From: Pleurotus ostreatus/Saccharomyces cerevisiae fusant
Lineage: Eukaryota; Opisthokonta
DNA: 64,000 bases
Assembly: GCA_024196135.1 (NCBI GenBank)
Contig: JAMQCK010000084.1
Location: 1-64,000, forward strand
Direction: 5' to 3'
In this document: one piece after another, positions 35,629 to 47,666 of the stretch
Numbering within the stretch: position 1 is the first letter of the stretch
Layout: each line of letters begins with the position of its first letter
Notes under the pieces: model-generated
What the model was told of the DNA's origin: nothing
Database searches by the model: none
What the model saw: only the letters and a program-made list of their open reading frames with translations
Position numbers and translations under genes: made by a program

Positions 35629-38295
35629 CTACGGCGCCAACCCCTGCCTCACATCCACAGAGCGGCCCCGCGCCTGCGGTATCGCCGCCCGCCCCCGACG
35701 GTGCGAGCGCGAGATCACGGCGACGATGACCGATATATCTGCAATCAGATGTCAGCACAATGCTTGAACCTTCGAAGAAAAGCTACGACCACTCACCATC
35801 CCTCTTCCCCAACCCACCCGCAAACGGCTTCCGCTGCTCCCTCGCCCTCCTCGAAAACGGCGTCTCCATCTCCTCCTTCTTCTCGCGCGCTTCCCCTTCA
35901 CCCCCAATCACATGCAACCCCCGGCCGCCCGCGCGCATCTCACTGACACGCCGCGCCCTCTGACACAGCGCCTCGCTCAGCATGCCCGCGAGCGTGCGGC
36001 GGCGAAGGTTGGAGGCGTCGCGCGATGACGACGAGTCCCGCGAGAGTGGGTTGGAAGAGTCCCTAGACGCGCCTGTCGAGAGATCGGACTCCCCACCCTT
36101 CACAAAAGCCCTCCACCGCGCGACCTCCTCCAGCACGTCCTCGTCCCACAGATTATCACTGAGGCCATCACTGGCCAGGATCAGGATATCGTCCTCCTGA
36201 ACGGGGACCTCGAAGACCTGCGCGGGCGTGGGCGGCGCGTCGGTTTCAGAGGCGGACTTGGATGAGGGGGTCGAGGTTGCAGACGACGCGGAGGCAGCCT
36301 TGACTGGAGGCGAGGGTTTGGGGGATGAGGCGGTAGATGAGGATGCGGCCTTAGCCGACGAGGACGCGGAAGCGGCAGCTTGAGCCGGGTCTGTCGGAAT
36401 AGCAACGAGCTCAGAATGCTGAGGGCGGAGCTGGACTGGAGTGTTGTACTACGAGAAGAATCAGCATTTGCGTGATAGGATATGGATGAGTACAGCTCAC
36501 ATTCCACCACATCTCCTCCGTCCGCCACACGATCTCGTCCTCCCGAATCAGCATCCCCATGCAGTCACCCACATGCGCAATCTTCACCGTCGCGACAGGC
36601 TCACGGCCCACGGTCGAACTTGACGCTGAACTTGGGGTAGAATGAAGTGAACCCTCAACGTCGTCGGAGACGGAAGTCCACGCCGGCAAATGATCAAGCA
36701 CCGACGTGCTCTGCCGCCTATCGCGTGCCTCAGCCACGTCCGCCGTCTTCGACAGCTCGCGCATGACCGAGGGCGAACGCGCCCGACTGGCATCGCGAGA
36801 GGGCGCCGCCGATGGCGCACGAGACGACCATCCTGCCGCAGATGAAGGTGAGGGCGGCGACGGCGGCGCAGGCAGCTGCTCCAGCACCGCGATCAACGCC
36901 GTCGATGAGCCCGATAGCAGTGGAATCCTTTCCGGCTCCTTAGCAGCCTCCTGTGGCTGCTCCGCCGCCGCAGAAACACCTGCTTCCGGTCTTGGTGATA
37001 CGGCAGAAGGAGGTAACGTGACAACATGCTCCCTCAGCGTGTTATCATACGCCCTCTGCAGAATCTGCAGCACATCCAGCGCATCCTCCAGCTCCTCGTC
37101 ATACTCGGAGCCCTCCGAATCCGACAGCGCCTCGTTATCGTCGCGCTCGGGATCCCGATAGGAATCGTCCACGCGGATATCGGGCGCGGTAGCAGCCGCC
37201 GATTCGCCGCCGTCCACCTCGAAGCGGAGGGGCGATGGTGTGTGCGCGTGCGTGTCCTTCCAGGGCCAGGAATATGGTGACGTCGCGCGTGAGAGCAGGG
37301 GCGTGGGTTTAGGATGTGACGGTTCCGGGGCGATGACTGAAGGGGAGCGCGACGACTTGTCGGCCACGTCCGCGTCCTCGGTGCGCCCGGCGAGTGTATG
37401 CGCGATCTCGTCGGAGCAGAAGTGCATCAAGCGGCGGGAGAATAAGGCACTCGGCGTTGGCGAGGACGGCGGTAGGGGTGGCAGGTCTGAGAGATAGATG
37501 ATCAGCGTGTCGCTCGCATGTATGCCACCCAAATATACGCGCACCTTTCACCCGAGCCCACCCGCCGACACCGTCAGCAACTCCCATTGCGTTGTCGCGA
37601 AGGAAGTATGCGTCCTCGCCGACCTGCACAGACAAGTCTGTATACGGCTCCCCGCTGGGTCGGAGGTAGCCGTCGCGGGGACTGCTCGATCCACAACGTC
37701 GTTTGGGCATGCCGTATGCCGCAAGATCGAAATGATACTTGTGACCCTTTCGCCTTCGTCTCCGCCCCGTTACGAACTCGGCCTCATCCGGATGTCCGCC
37801 TTGTAATGAGCAGGATGTTGGGTCATAGGAGGCCGCATAGGAGCCACTGAGCGTGTTCGCAGTCGGAAGTAGCGTATGTGTGCCGTGCTGATTGTGCGGT
37901 GACGTTAGAGCCAAGGAGTACGGCGCGTGCTGGTGAGACGCCTGCGACGATTGCGTCGACTGTGACGACTGGCCGTGCGAGGAGTGCGAGGTCTGCGACT
38001 CGCCCTTCAGCCGGCTCGTCGAGATGCGAGGCGCGGGCGGAGGGGGTGAGTCGAAGAAGGAGGAGCCGTTGGTGTAGGCGCCGCCTCCGCCGGATCCGCC
38101 TGCGCCGTTGCTACTGCTGGGAGGATAAGGAGCGTAGTACCCCGGGGGAAAGCCAGAGGGGTATGGGGTATGGCCCGCCGACGTATAGAGCGAGTTTGAG
38201 CGGACCCGGGAGCGGGGGGTAAGGGCCGCGCTGCAGAGCTTTTGGAACGATCTCATGCCAGCGGGCACGGCTGGACGCGGGGCGCCGCCGCTCAT
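35629..38295 (-). CDS. PTC7-like PP2C protein phosphatase
   Basis: Minus-strand exons give a PPM/PP2C-fold, Mg/Mn-dependent serine/threonine phosphatase well over 700 residues long. Core motifs in order: VGEDAYFLRDNAMGVADGVG followed by GWARVK (the metal-binding EDAYF...GVADGVGGW signature of PTC7/SpoIIE-like phosphatases), LFSRRLMHFCSDEIAHTLAG, VKIAHVGDCMGMLIREDEIV, EDDILILASDGLSDNLWDED, and RDDISVIVAVISRSHRRGR near the end. Yeast Ptc7 acts in mitochondria and controls coenzyme Q synthesis; an Arg/Ser-rich N-terminus here is compatible with import but is followed by about 200 residues of low complexity. Very large disordered inserts rich in Ser/Ala/Pro split the catalytic domain, so it is far longer than yeast Ptc7. 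The last exon (35756-35629) was placed by splicing at GTGAGT to restore RDDISVIV. The ATG is at 38293-38295. Confidence 0.88.
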
Positions 38296-39918
38296 CGTGA
38301 GGGGAGGGGACTATGGTGGCTTCAGGTCTTCTATTTCTTCGTCGGCGTCGAGCACGACGGCGGCCACGGCCCAATGGTGGGAGTTGGATTCAAGCAACGA
38401 TCATAGCAAATCGGTATTTGCTTGCGCCGGTTTGTTCCGCCACTCCGCGCCGATGCCGAGCGGCAAGACCGGAGCCCCGCATTTTCGTCACTCTTCGTTC
38501 TCAGGCTCCGTCACTCATCCCGGTCTCTCGAAGGACTTCGCAGCAGCTGCTTTTGGTCTCCATCTGGGCGAGGAAGCAAGGGAGGAGCAACTACTATCTC
38601 ACAATCGCTCGCGACAAGCGAACGACAGCCAACAATATTCTGCTCTTTGCCAAGTTCAACGGGAGCATTCCTCGTCACTGATCGATACCCTCCTCGTCCT
38701 CCTCCTGTCATCCCCGCTCCTCCTCCACGACAAATCTCAGGACAGCGCTCGATGACTCACGACTCTCTTGTAGTCACTTGCGGACTGAACTCAGAACCCC
38801 GTCTTCCTGCCATTGGCCTCCTTCGACGACTTGTGACTTCTGTCAGACACTCGCGCTGTTGGCGACGTTCCTGCCAGGTGTAACCCCGATCCCCCGATTG
38901 GCTCGTGTGACTGCCTCCTCTATATTGTCTGTATACAGCGCCGAGGCATTTATGCAGTCGCAGTGGGCGCTAAAGAGAGCCAGAGCGGTCTCGTCTGAGG
39001 CCTCGTACCCGTTTAGGGACTCGTGACAATCGTCTACTCAATCTAACATTTGGTTGGGATCACATCTTACCTCTCAACCAACCACATCACACCGCGTATC
39101 TGCTCTGCTGGCTCAGGTGTCTCGTCTGTACCATATCTTTGCACTCTCAGAGCGCTTTCGGTCGACCCAGAGTACGCCGAATGTCAGCACCTGAATACCC
39201 AGAAAGTCGGTGGCGCCTTCCTTCGCAAGCTTTCTCGCTACGACGTGCTTTCAGCGACCTCGCTTCCGGCTCCTAGCGATGAACGTACACCTTCGTCAAC
39301 AGTGTTCCGTCAAATCCGAATGCGAAGTCTATACCCTATCGATAAGGCTGAAGGAGCCTACGAAGTTACGTCTCACTCGGCTGCGGCACTAATGGCTCTC
39401 CGCTCAGCTGAACGGTTCCCCGCACGTCACCCCATTGTACTTCCTCGCGTTCCGTCGCTCTACTATTTCATGTTGCCTCGACGTACCTCATCTTGCGCTT
39501 AGTGTAAATTCCTCGTACGGCTCACTGTGTGCTGAAGCCGTCGTATATACGCCCTCTGCAACTATTGTACTGAGGGATATTTCCGGCCTTGGGTCACGCG
39601 GCGTGTTCTCGCTGGCAAAATATGATATGACCTTCTTGAGGAACGGTGTCTCGCGCGGAGAGGGGCAGTTCTTGCTCATCGACAGGTCAGAGCTGGTCGA
39701 CATCGTAGTCCCGTGTACAATGTCCACATCTGGATACACGAAGCATGTCCGCGAACTGTGGTAGCTTGAAGAGAGACTGGTCGTATATGGATGTAGAAGT
39801 CGCGGAAGCGCTGGCGTTGAGAGGGCGCAAAAGAACTGAACACGAGCGCGCCAGAGGCTAGGCGAGTCCTACGAGTAGCTGCGGCAGAACAATCGCTTAC
39901 TCTCCACCCTACCACCAC
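38296..39918. other. gene-poor stretch
   Basis: No recognised gene. Two plus-strand frames near 39050-39502 and 39435-39764 have protein-like composition (for example DISGLGSRGVFSLAKYDMTF), but they have no recognisable family and no convincing exon structure. Confidence 0.4.
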
Positions 39919-40705
39919 CACCGCGCCTTCACGGCACTCACCTCACGCCTGCTCGTCCAGCGCACGATGCAGGATGCGGAGGAGCGGAGGAAGACGAGGA
40001 ATCGTTTGGTTAGTGGGGTGAATAGGTGAGCGAGTGGCCGCCTGAGTCGGGAAGCTTTTTCGTGCGATTCCTCTTCACCTCCCGAGTTGGGCCTGGCTGC
40101 CTTGAACGCTGTCCCTCAGGCTACCTTCCGAGTCGGGCGTGGTTGTGAAAGGGTGGTTGAGGATGAGGGAGACTGACCTAAGTTGCGGAGCACACAGCGC
40201 CAGCCATCGCCTTGAAAAGAGAGTACAGGATGCACGAGATCGCGCGTAATTGTGGCCGAGATGAGAGTGGCTCATGAGAGAGAACATAACGCTCACACGA
40301 ACACAGGAGTGACGAAATCTGCACGTACAACCGAATCCAGTCGCGGATTACGGACCACAGGATCGGAATGAGTAGTCTCGTTGACCAGCCTCCATACTGG
40401 GCGTGAATCGGGAGCCGGCGATGGATGTGCGTAGAGGGTTTCTTTGCTTGCTTCTCCCTCCATTCGCATGTCTTTGCGATGCACCTCTTGCTGGAATTGA
40501 ACGAGGGAGATAGAGCGGAGCGAGAATATGTAAAGGAAAAGAGAGAGGCCGGAGGAGAGAGGAGAGATGAGAAGCGAGGGAGAAGCCGACGCCAACCCTC
40601 CAGGGCCACGGTCTCAAGATGCCCATGTGCACGCTGGCGGCGGACCACGAAGAGAGGCTGTTGTAGAAGATGGACGAGAAGGGTGTTGTAGGTGTGGTAG
40701 CATAG
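39919..40705 (+). pseudogene. decayed partial copy of the mitochondrial release factor 1 gene (3' exons)
   Basis: Three blocks on the plus strand match, in order, the last three coding exons and parts of the introns of the mtRF1 gene at 59675-62271 (minus strand). Block A, 39919-40030, encodes LTSRLLVQRTMQDAEERRK, like [19 protein letters not shown] in the gene, and keeps the intron start GTTAGTGGGGTG. Block B, 40301-40450, reads [20 protein letters not shown] against [20 protein letters not shown] and has an extra 29 bases after ATGAG. Block C, 40595-40705, reads [20 protein letters not shown] against [20 protein letters not shown] and then has a TAG at 40664-40666 where the gene has Glu. 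The GGQ exon and everything upstream are absent, and flanks beyond the blocks do not match. Since introns are included, it arose by DNA duplication, not from mRNA. Confidence 0.85.
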
Positions 40706-42582
40706 CGAACGTCGCAAGATATAGGTCTCGTACGCGCAATCGAGATGGACCAAAGACCGCCAAAGTGCGTTGTACATGTCCAGCGACCCATCCTCCCGTA
40801 GCAAGAACGCGGCGATTCGACGATGTTCACCCTCGCAGTGAGGATTTGGAGAATGCTCTACCATACCGCCGAGGGGGAGCGTCGAGAGATGCCACAAAGG
40901 TATTCGAACGAAGTCTGCTGTTGATGCGTGCAATTTACTGTACGAGTACACCGCTGGCTACAGTAAAACGTTCGCAGTCCAGCATGGGTGCAAGAGCGAG
41001 GTTGAGGAGATTTGCAGCCCGCGTGGAAGTTGATGGGATGCTCGTACATTTTGAGGCGGGAAAGCATGACCGAGCGTTTCGATCTGAATACTGTAATGGT
41101 GGAGTAAGCTCGATAAGCACGACGGCCACTTCAAGGATCGCGACACGGAAGAACGGCTGTCGCATGAAACAAAGGCAGGACTTCGCCACGGCCCGCTCTA
41201 TATGCCCACATCTGAGATTTTTGTGCCGAGTAGAAGTTCACTTTTTGGGGGGGAAGAGTCAACTATAATCATTCGATCCGATCTGAGGGACCGGGGCTGG
41301 CGTGCCGCGCAGAAGGCCCGCTGCAACGGAGACCAGTGAGCTGTGGCCTTCAACCTCTGCATAGGATAGGGCCATCGCCGAATCGTCTAGTCCGTTGGCT
41401 ACGGTCAAACGGCCAAAGGAGAACGAGAAGAATTAAGAGACTGTGAGAAGCCGTATGTCCAATATGTGTCACAACGTGACATTCGGCGTTAGCCGTGTCG
41501 CCCCATGCCGCCCATGACCTGGCTGAATCAAGGGAAGGTCCTACCTTACTAGGCCGTTGCTATAAGCGCACTGACTGTGAAAGACTACACATCTGGGCGT
41601 ATACAGCTTAAAAGAAGGACGCAGGGTATCTTCAGCACTCCTGGGCACGTGACATGTTCAACTCGACGAATTTAATTGTTGTACTGACCTTGCAGTGAAA
41701 GCCGTCGCCAACGCAAATGGATAATTCGAGTACTCCAGATCTGATTCTACTCTCCAGAGGACCCTCCAATAGTCGAGCATCAGTCCCGCAGATTGGCCAC
41801 CTCTTTATGGCCGTCAACCCTGAGCGCGAGCTAGCGAACCCAAATGTAGAACAAGGGACCAAAGTCTCTTTCCCCGAGAAGATAGTTTGGAGGCCTTTGA
41901 GAGCACCTAGCGCGGTGATCATCGTGAGCTGGACGGGGCTAGAGAGTAGCTTGGTGCTGGGAATCGCTGGAGCTAGTCATGCGAGACGAATGATTTGCGC
42001 AGGCATTCCGAAGCCTCCGCGAACATCAGAACTTCCGCCAACTTCCGGCGCTTGTCGGGGGTTGCACTGCCTTTCCAATGAGCCGTCTGCGTGGCGAGAG
42101 GCTGCCGACGCGAGGCCGAGGGCAAAGATAGATCAGGTTGGTAAATTTAGTCCGGGCTGAGAGACGCGTTGTCACGCGTGCTCGCGTATCCCTGCGTATC
42201 TCCAAGAAGGACAAAGCGCAAAGGGGGGGGATTGGAGAAGGTACACATGTTAGACGCGCCTAGACGAGCCTGGAACTATTGCAGGAGGTTGTAAATATGT
42301 AGAAAGATCGTTGCATCTTGACGGTGTGACAGATGTGCGGAGCAGCGTGACGCGGGGTGTTGCCAATTACAGCCAAATAGCGTGACCGCTGTCACAGAGG
42401 TCAGGGTCGTCAAGCGTTTCCTTCGTTTCGTTGTACCACCGTCCCCGTTTTCCCTGCGCCTCTCCCCTGCCGGCGGCGCCGTCCTCGACGAGCTCTTTTC
42501 TGCGACCAGGTCCCTCGTTATATTCACATCTACTGTCTTATTCCCATTTCCTCCGGCAACAAGTAACACGACACCAAACTCC
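40706..42582. other. gene-poor stretch upstream of the copper radical oxidase
   Basis: No recognised gene on either strand. Frames such as 41717-42160 (+) and 41632-41922 (-) overlap each other and match nothing I know. The last 150 bases are C/T-rich leader of the oxidase gene. Confidence 0.4.
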
Positions 42583-45121
42583 ATGCTACCCTCAATATCG
42601 CTGGCGGCCCTATGGCTGGCAGCCGCATCGCCCGCGCTCGCCGCCTCGGGCAAAGCAGGCACAATTGAAGAGGCTGGAGAGACCCAAGTCAGCGCTATGA
42701 TGGTCAGTACACGAGCCGACCTGGAAGTACGCCTTAGCTGACGAACGCGGCGCACCACCAGATGTTCCTGGGCAACACCGAGAAAGTGTATATCCTAGAC
42801 AAAGCGGAGGGCAACGCCGCGCAGGTCAACGGCCACCCAGCCTGGGGTGCAGTCTGGTGCGTGATCGGGTCCCTATCCCCCGGGCGCTTCGGCTAACGCG
42901 CGCTCCGCCCTTCTCCTCGCCCCCCTCTCCTTCCAGGGACATTGCTGCGCGTACGGCAGAGGTGATGGATGTCAAAACGAACGTTTTCTGTGCGTCTGGA
43001 ATGCACTTGCCCAACGGTTCGTTCGCGACGTTCGGCGGCAACGGTGCCGTCACCAAGGGCGGCGACGTAGGCTCGCAGCTCAACAACGAGGGGTCCGCCG
43101 CCTTCGACGACTTGTACCAGGACTACGATGGTGGTCGCGCTATTCGCGTCCTCAATCCCTGCACGTCCTCGGACAACTTCGACGATACCTCTTGCCAATG
43201 GTTTGATGATCCTGAAGTGCTGGCGATGCAGAAGCGTCGATGGTATTCCGCTGCGGAGCCTCTCGCCGACGGTACTATTGTCTTAATAGGCGGCTTCACC
43301 AACGGAGGGTATATCAACCGCAACTGGCCAAACACGGACCCCGAGTTCGAGGGCGGTGCTGCGGACTGCACCTATGAATACTACCCGAACACGGCTGGCA
43401 AGAAACCGCAGACGATGGACTTCATGATCAAGACGTCCGGCTTGAACTCATACGCTCACACGTATCTGATGGCTTCTGGCAAGATGCTGGTGCAGGCCAA
43501 CTACTCGACCAGTGCGTTTTGATCGTTGCCCCTTGCGAAGGGGAGGGAATGCTGATGTGCCCTTACAGCTCTCTGGGATCACGAGACGAACACCGAAACC
43601 GACCTCCCCGACATGCCAGGGCAGGTCGTGCGTGTCTACCCTGCTTCTGGCGCCGTTGCTATGCTTCCCATGACCCCGGACAACAACTACAGCCAGACCG
43701 TCCTGTTCTGCGGTGGCTCGGACATGCCGGACGAGAGCTGGGGTAACTACTCATGGCCGTTCATCAATACCTGGGAATATCCGGCGTCGAAAGACTGCCA
43801 GCGCTTGGAGCCGGAACCTCAGGATGGATCTGACCCCCAGTACGAACAGGACGAGGATATGTTGGAAGGCCGCACGATGGGTCAGTTCATCATCCTCCCC
43901 ACCGGCAAGCTCCTAGTCGTGAACGGCGGCGTCAACGGCACGGCTGGATACTCGACGATGACGGGTGAGACCCCGACCTACGCTCAGATGCCCTTCGGCA
44001 TGTCCCTTGCCTCCGGCCCCGCTGGCACCCCCGCTATTTACGACCCCGATGCGCCCAAGGGCAGCCGCTGGTCGAACGCGGGCTTCCAGACCTCGAATAT
44101 CGCTCGTTTGTACCATTCCTCTGCCATCCTCCTGCCTGATGGCTCCGTTATGATCGCCGGGTCCAACCCGAATGTCGACGTCAACCTCACCACCTACTAC
44201 CCGACCGAGTATAGGGCCGAGTACTTCTACCCTGACTACTTCTCCGCCACGACGCGCCCCGAGCCCAGCGGTGTCCCGACCAGCCTGTCGTACGGCGGCG
44301 ACTACTTCGATCTGAAGATCCCCGCCAGCTCGTACTCGGGCTCTGCGAACGACGCCGCAGACAACACGAAAATCGCGCTCGTCCGTCCCGGATGGACCAC
44401 GCACGCCATGAATATGGGCCAGCGCTATCTCCAGCTCAACAACACGTACACCGTTGAGGACGACGGTTCGATTACCCTCCACGTCTCGCAGCTCCCGCCG
44501 AACCCGAACCTCTTCCAGCCTGGCCCGACGCTGTTCTTCGTCGTCGTGAACGGCATCCCCAGCAACGGCACGATGGTCATCGTAGGCTCCGGCAAGATTG
44601 AGCAGCAGGCCACGGCCGCCAACGCCGCGCTGCCCGACAAGAAGCGTCTCGACTCCGCGAGCGGCACCGCCGACGGCTCGACGACAGGCGACAACAACAG
44701 CTCGAGCTCGAGCGGCGGCACGTCCACCGGCGCCATCGTCGGCGGTGTCATCGCGGGCATCGCCGTCCTGGGCATTCTCGGCGCCGTCATTGGCATCTGC
44801 GTCTCGCGCCGGCGCCGCGCCGCCGCTCGCGAGCCGCCGCAGACGGGCTACCCGATGACGATGACGCCGAACGCGGGCGGCGCTCGCGGCGCGGCGATGC
44901 GCAACTCGGACTCGAGCGCGTTCATGCCGCTGCAGCACGACAACCAGAGCGCGGCGTGGACGGCGAGCCAGGATAACCTGGCGGGCCCGTATCGGGACCA
45001 TAATGACTACTATGGGCGGGACAGTGGGAACGGGATGAGCATGGACTTCGACCCGTATTCGAGCCAGGCGCGGTTGAGCACGAGCTCGCCGCGGCCGGGG
45101 CAGCAGCGGCAGGTGTACTAG
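42583..45121 (+). CDS. AA5 copper radical oxidase (glyoxal oxidase family), membrane-anchored
   Basis: Four exons (42583-42702, 42762-42856, 42937-43511, 43569-45121) give 780 residues. These extracellular enzymes oxidise aldehydes such as glyoxal and methylglyoxal and reduce oxygen to hydrogen peroxide, which feeds ligninolytic peroxidases. A signal peptide covers residues 1-20 (cleavage after ASPALA). The active site is complete: Cys90 in KTNVFCASG and Tyr175 in RRWYSAAEPL, which together would form the Cys-Tyr cofactor; Tyr-His in RLYHSSAILLPDG; and His in RPGWTTHAMNMGQRY. The C-terminal galactose-oxidase-like domain is followed by a Ser/Gly linker, one membrane helix (GAIVGGVIAGIAVLGILGAV) and RRRRAAAR, so the enzyme should be tethered with its tail inside. 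No WSC domains are seen, unlike the longer CRO3-5 types. Intron 1 uses a GTCAGT donor. Confidence 0.93.
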
Positions 45122-45940
45122 GCGCTGCTGGCTAGTGGTCGGCGCTGTCCGTGCTGGTTGGTAGTCGGGCGGAGGCGTACGCGCGCGAGACCCGGAGCGC
45201 GGTGATGGTGCTGTCGATGGTAGGGATGGACTACTTGTATTACCCACTGCAGGTGGCATACGGACCGGGGAGCTACTGGTACTTTCGGAATAATCCTTTC
45301 ACGACCGCGCGCCGTGCATGGCGCCCGACGCTGGTGTGTCGCCAGCGCCTGTGGCCGGTATGGCTCCGCTGTGTATATGCTGCCGCCTGCCTGCCGTGTA
45401 TGCCCGCGCCGTGCATGGACGCGACCGAGAAGACTTCATACACTGTTTATATTTGCCCACTCACCCACATACGGACTGTTCGCGACGAGTACGTACTTAT
45501 GTTATCCTTGAGTACTTATTGTCACCCTCCCCCGATCCGCCAGCGTATCATAGCATATGCAGCCACACTGCACTACACGTTCGTTATATTGAGTAGAAGA
45601 GGTGCGCGAGCGCAGGGAGTTGTGAGGCGCTTGATGTTGTTCCGCCGTGAGCTTCGTGTCTTGTATGTATCCAGTCTCGCTACCTGATGCTCGTTCTAAT
45701 GCACCGAATACCCGTTTATAAGCTTACTTGATGTGGGAGTCAGGGGGAAGGGGAGTAGAAAGGCTAAGAACTGAGCAGGCGGTGAAGAGGACAACACCGG
45801 TCATAGTCTCACGTGCAATCGCGGCCCCATCGTCGCAAACACTGACAAATATTGGCATGCATCGCGCCGCGTTCATCCGATAGATCGAAGCGACCCTCCG
45901 CATCGTGAAGGTCCCGAGACACTCGTTCCATAACGGAACA
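45122..45940. other. no gene seen
   Basis: 3' flank of the oxidase gene and promoter of the next F-box gene. Confidence 0.5.
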
Positions 45941-47530
45941 ATGCTCTCGACACCGGCCCTCCTCGACCTCCCTAACGAACTTCTCATCCGCATCACCCAG
46001 GATCCCGATCTTACACCCAAGGATCTCCTCTCCCTCTGCGCCACTTCCAAGGACTTCCTCCGCCTCACCATCCCCACGTACCTCCAGTGGTACGACGTCC
46101 CGTGCGATGCCAGATACGAGGCGCCCTGCGAGGCCTTCCCTACCATCAATATCTCCGGGCGGCACGCTGCGCCGATTCTGCACGGGCTGTCGCTCTCTCC
46201 CGCGCACCTGACGCCCTGTCACCGCCTGCGATGCGTCTTGAACAATGGGTATGCTGCTGTACGGGAGACGAGGGTGCTAGCACGCGTCATCGCGCTGGTG
46301 AATCACGTGCGGGAGGTTGAACTTGACCTCAATAATGTGACCTGTCCGCCGAGGGCTCTGGGCGAATGGGTTTCCCTGCTTGCGGGGCTTCTGCAGGACT
46401 TGGTATCGAATGGCAAATGCGAAGTGCTCAGCATCAGGCGGGGCGGGTATATTCATACCAGCAACGCGGACAACGAATCTCTGAACCGCTGGGATGCGAG
46501 CACGGACTGCCTGGTTCAGATGGTAGACGGATTGCGCATCGGTGGCTCGGATGGGTCGAACAAAGCAGACGGTGGCTTGAAGGTTACTCACCGCTTGATG
46601 CACTTGACCATCTGCCACTCCCCATTCCTGGCCCAGCCCTCTTTTGCGCCGTTCCTCCGCTCCGCATTCACGAGCCCAACCCTGACCTCCCTCACCATCC
46701 GCACCCTATCGCTCACGGATCCGCTCTGGGAGGCCGTGCTCGGGGAATTTCAGTCAAACTCCCCCAATCGACTTCACATGTCCGCTCTGCAAAACCTGAC
46801 ACTCCAAAACTGTGTCGTCCACTTCGCCGCATTCGTGGATCTCCTGGTCACGCATGCGTCCACACTGCAGAGCGTGGACCTTGACCGCACGGCGCACCCC
46901 TATGGTGACTCTGCGACCATATACCGCACCGCGAACCAGCCCATTGCGTTCCCTTATTTGCATACTCTCACTGGGATCTCTACCTCGCCGCCCGCCTTTC
47001 CCGAAGCCCTGCTCAACGGCAAGCACCTAGCTCTGCCCGCCCTCGCGCACCTGGAGCTCTGCGCAGACTTCGGGTTTGGGGCAAGCCGTCAGCACGACGC
47101 GCCCGCCAACAATGTCCTGGACGCGCTGGCGCGCGGTACCATCCGCCCTGGGCACATAGCACTCGCAATATCCGGACGCGAGGGAGCCTTAACCTGGCTG
47201 CAAGCAGTGGCGACGCAGGCGCAGGGACCGCGCGCGCGGCGGCTGCCGGTGTGCGCGTTCGTCAAGCAGCTGGATGTGGAATTGAAGGACTTCACGGTCG
47301 GTCAACACACCCTGCAGCGGGTGGTGCCGCACTGGCTGGCGCTGTTTCCCGGAGTGGAGGAGCTGGTGTTCCGATTGGAGGGGAAAGGCGCTGATGCGGT
47401 AGGGACCGAAGCAGTCGAGGAGGCTGGAGCGGAAATTGATGTGGGCAAAGTGGCGCATGCAATACGGGCAGCCGGGAGATGTGCAGGTCTGAAGCGGGTG
47501 ACCGTTGAAGGGAGAACAGTGGATATGTAG
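45941..47530 (+). CDS. F-box protein, intronless
   Basis: A single uninterrupted frame of 529 residues starting MLSTPALLDLPNELLIRITQ and continuing DLTPKDLLSLCATSKDFLRL, an F-box at residues 7-45. The rest has the repeating Leu-rich pattern of basidiomycete F-box/LRR-like proteins (HLTICHSPFLAQPSF, LTSLTIRTLSLTDPLWEAVL, LHTLTGISTSPPAF, ALAHLELCADFGF, then LFPGVEELVFRLEGKG). Such proteins recruit substrates to SCF ubiquitin ligases. The frame stays open upstream to 45905 without an ATG, so 45941 is the start. Lack of introns contrasts with almost every other gene in the window and is common in this fast-evolving family. Confidence 0.82.
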   Translation: MLSTPALLDLPNELLIRITQDPDLTPKDLLSLCATSKDFLRLTIPTYLQWYDVPCDARYEAPCEAFPTINISGRHAAPILHGLSLSPAHLTPCHRLRCVLNNGYAAVRETRVLARVIALVNHVREVELDLNNVTCPPRALGEWVSLLAGLLQDLVSNGKCEVLSIRRGGYIHTSNADNESLNRWDASTDCLVQMVDGLRIGGSDGSNKADGGLKVTHRLMHLTICHSPFLAQPSFAPFLRSAFTSPTLTSLTIRTLSLTDPLWEAVLGEFQSNSPNRLHMSALQNLTLQNCVVHFAAFVDLLVTHASTLQSVDLDRTAHPYGDSATIYRTANQPIAFPYLHTLTGISTSPPAFPEALLNGKHLALPALAHLELCADFGFGASRQHDAPANNVLDALARGTIRPGHIALAISGREGALTWLQAVATQAQGPRARRLPVCAFVKQLDVELKDFTVGQHTLQRVVPHWLALFPGVEELVFRLEGKGADAVGTEAVEEAGAEIDVGKVAHAIRAAGRCAGLKRVTVEGRTVDM

Positions 47531-47666
47531 ATGCAGGTCGGGGATACAGCCGTGCGTAACATGGGTTGATTTATCTCGTGAGACCTGACACTACGGTGTC
47601 GAAGGCGACAATCCTAGAGAGCCATAAGTAACAAAACAGGAAATGTGGAAGTTCAACATGAGTAAG

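Noticed and set aside
40178..40951. 258-codon minus-strand frame that looks protein-like
   Set aside because: Part of it resembles the antisense of the mtRF1 3' exon; the true homology is on the plus strand as a pseudogene block. The remainder matches nothing I know.
43913..45259. 448-codon open frame on the minus strand
   Set aside because: It lies antisense to the copper radical oxidase exon 4. Its Arg/Ala/Val/Gly-rich composition is what the complement of GC-rich third positions produces; it has no domain.
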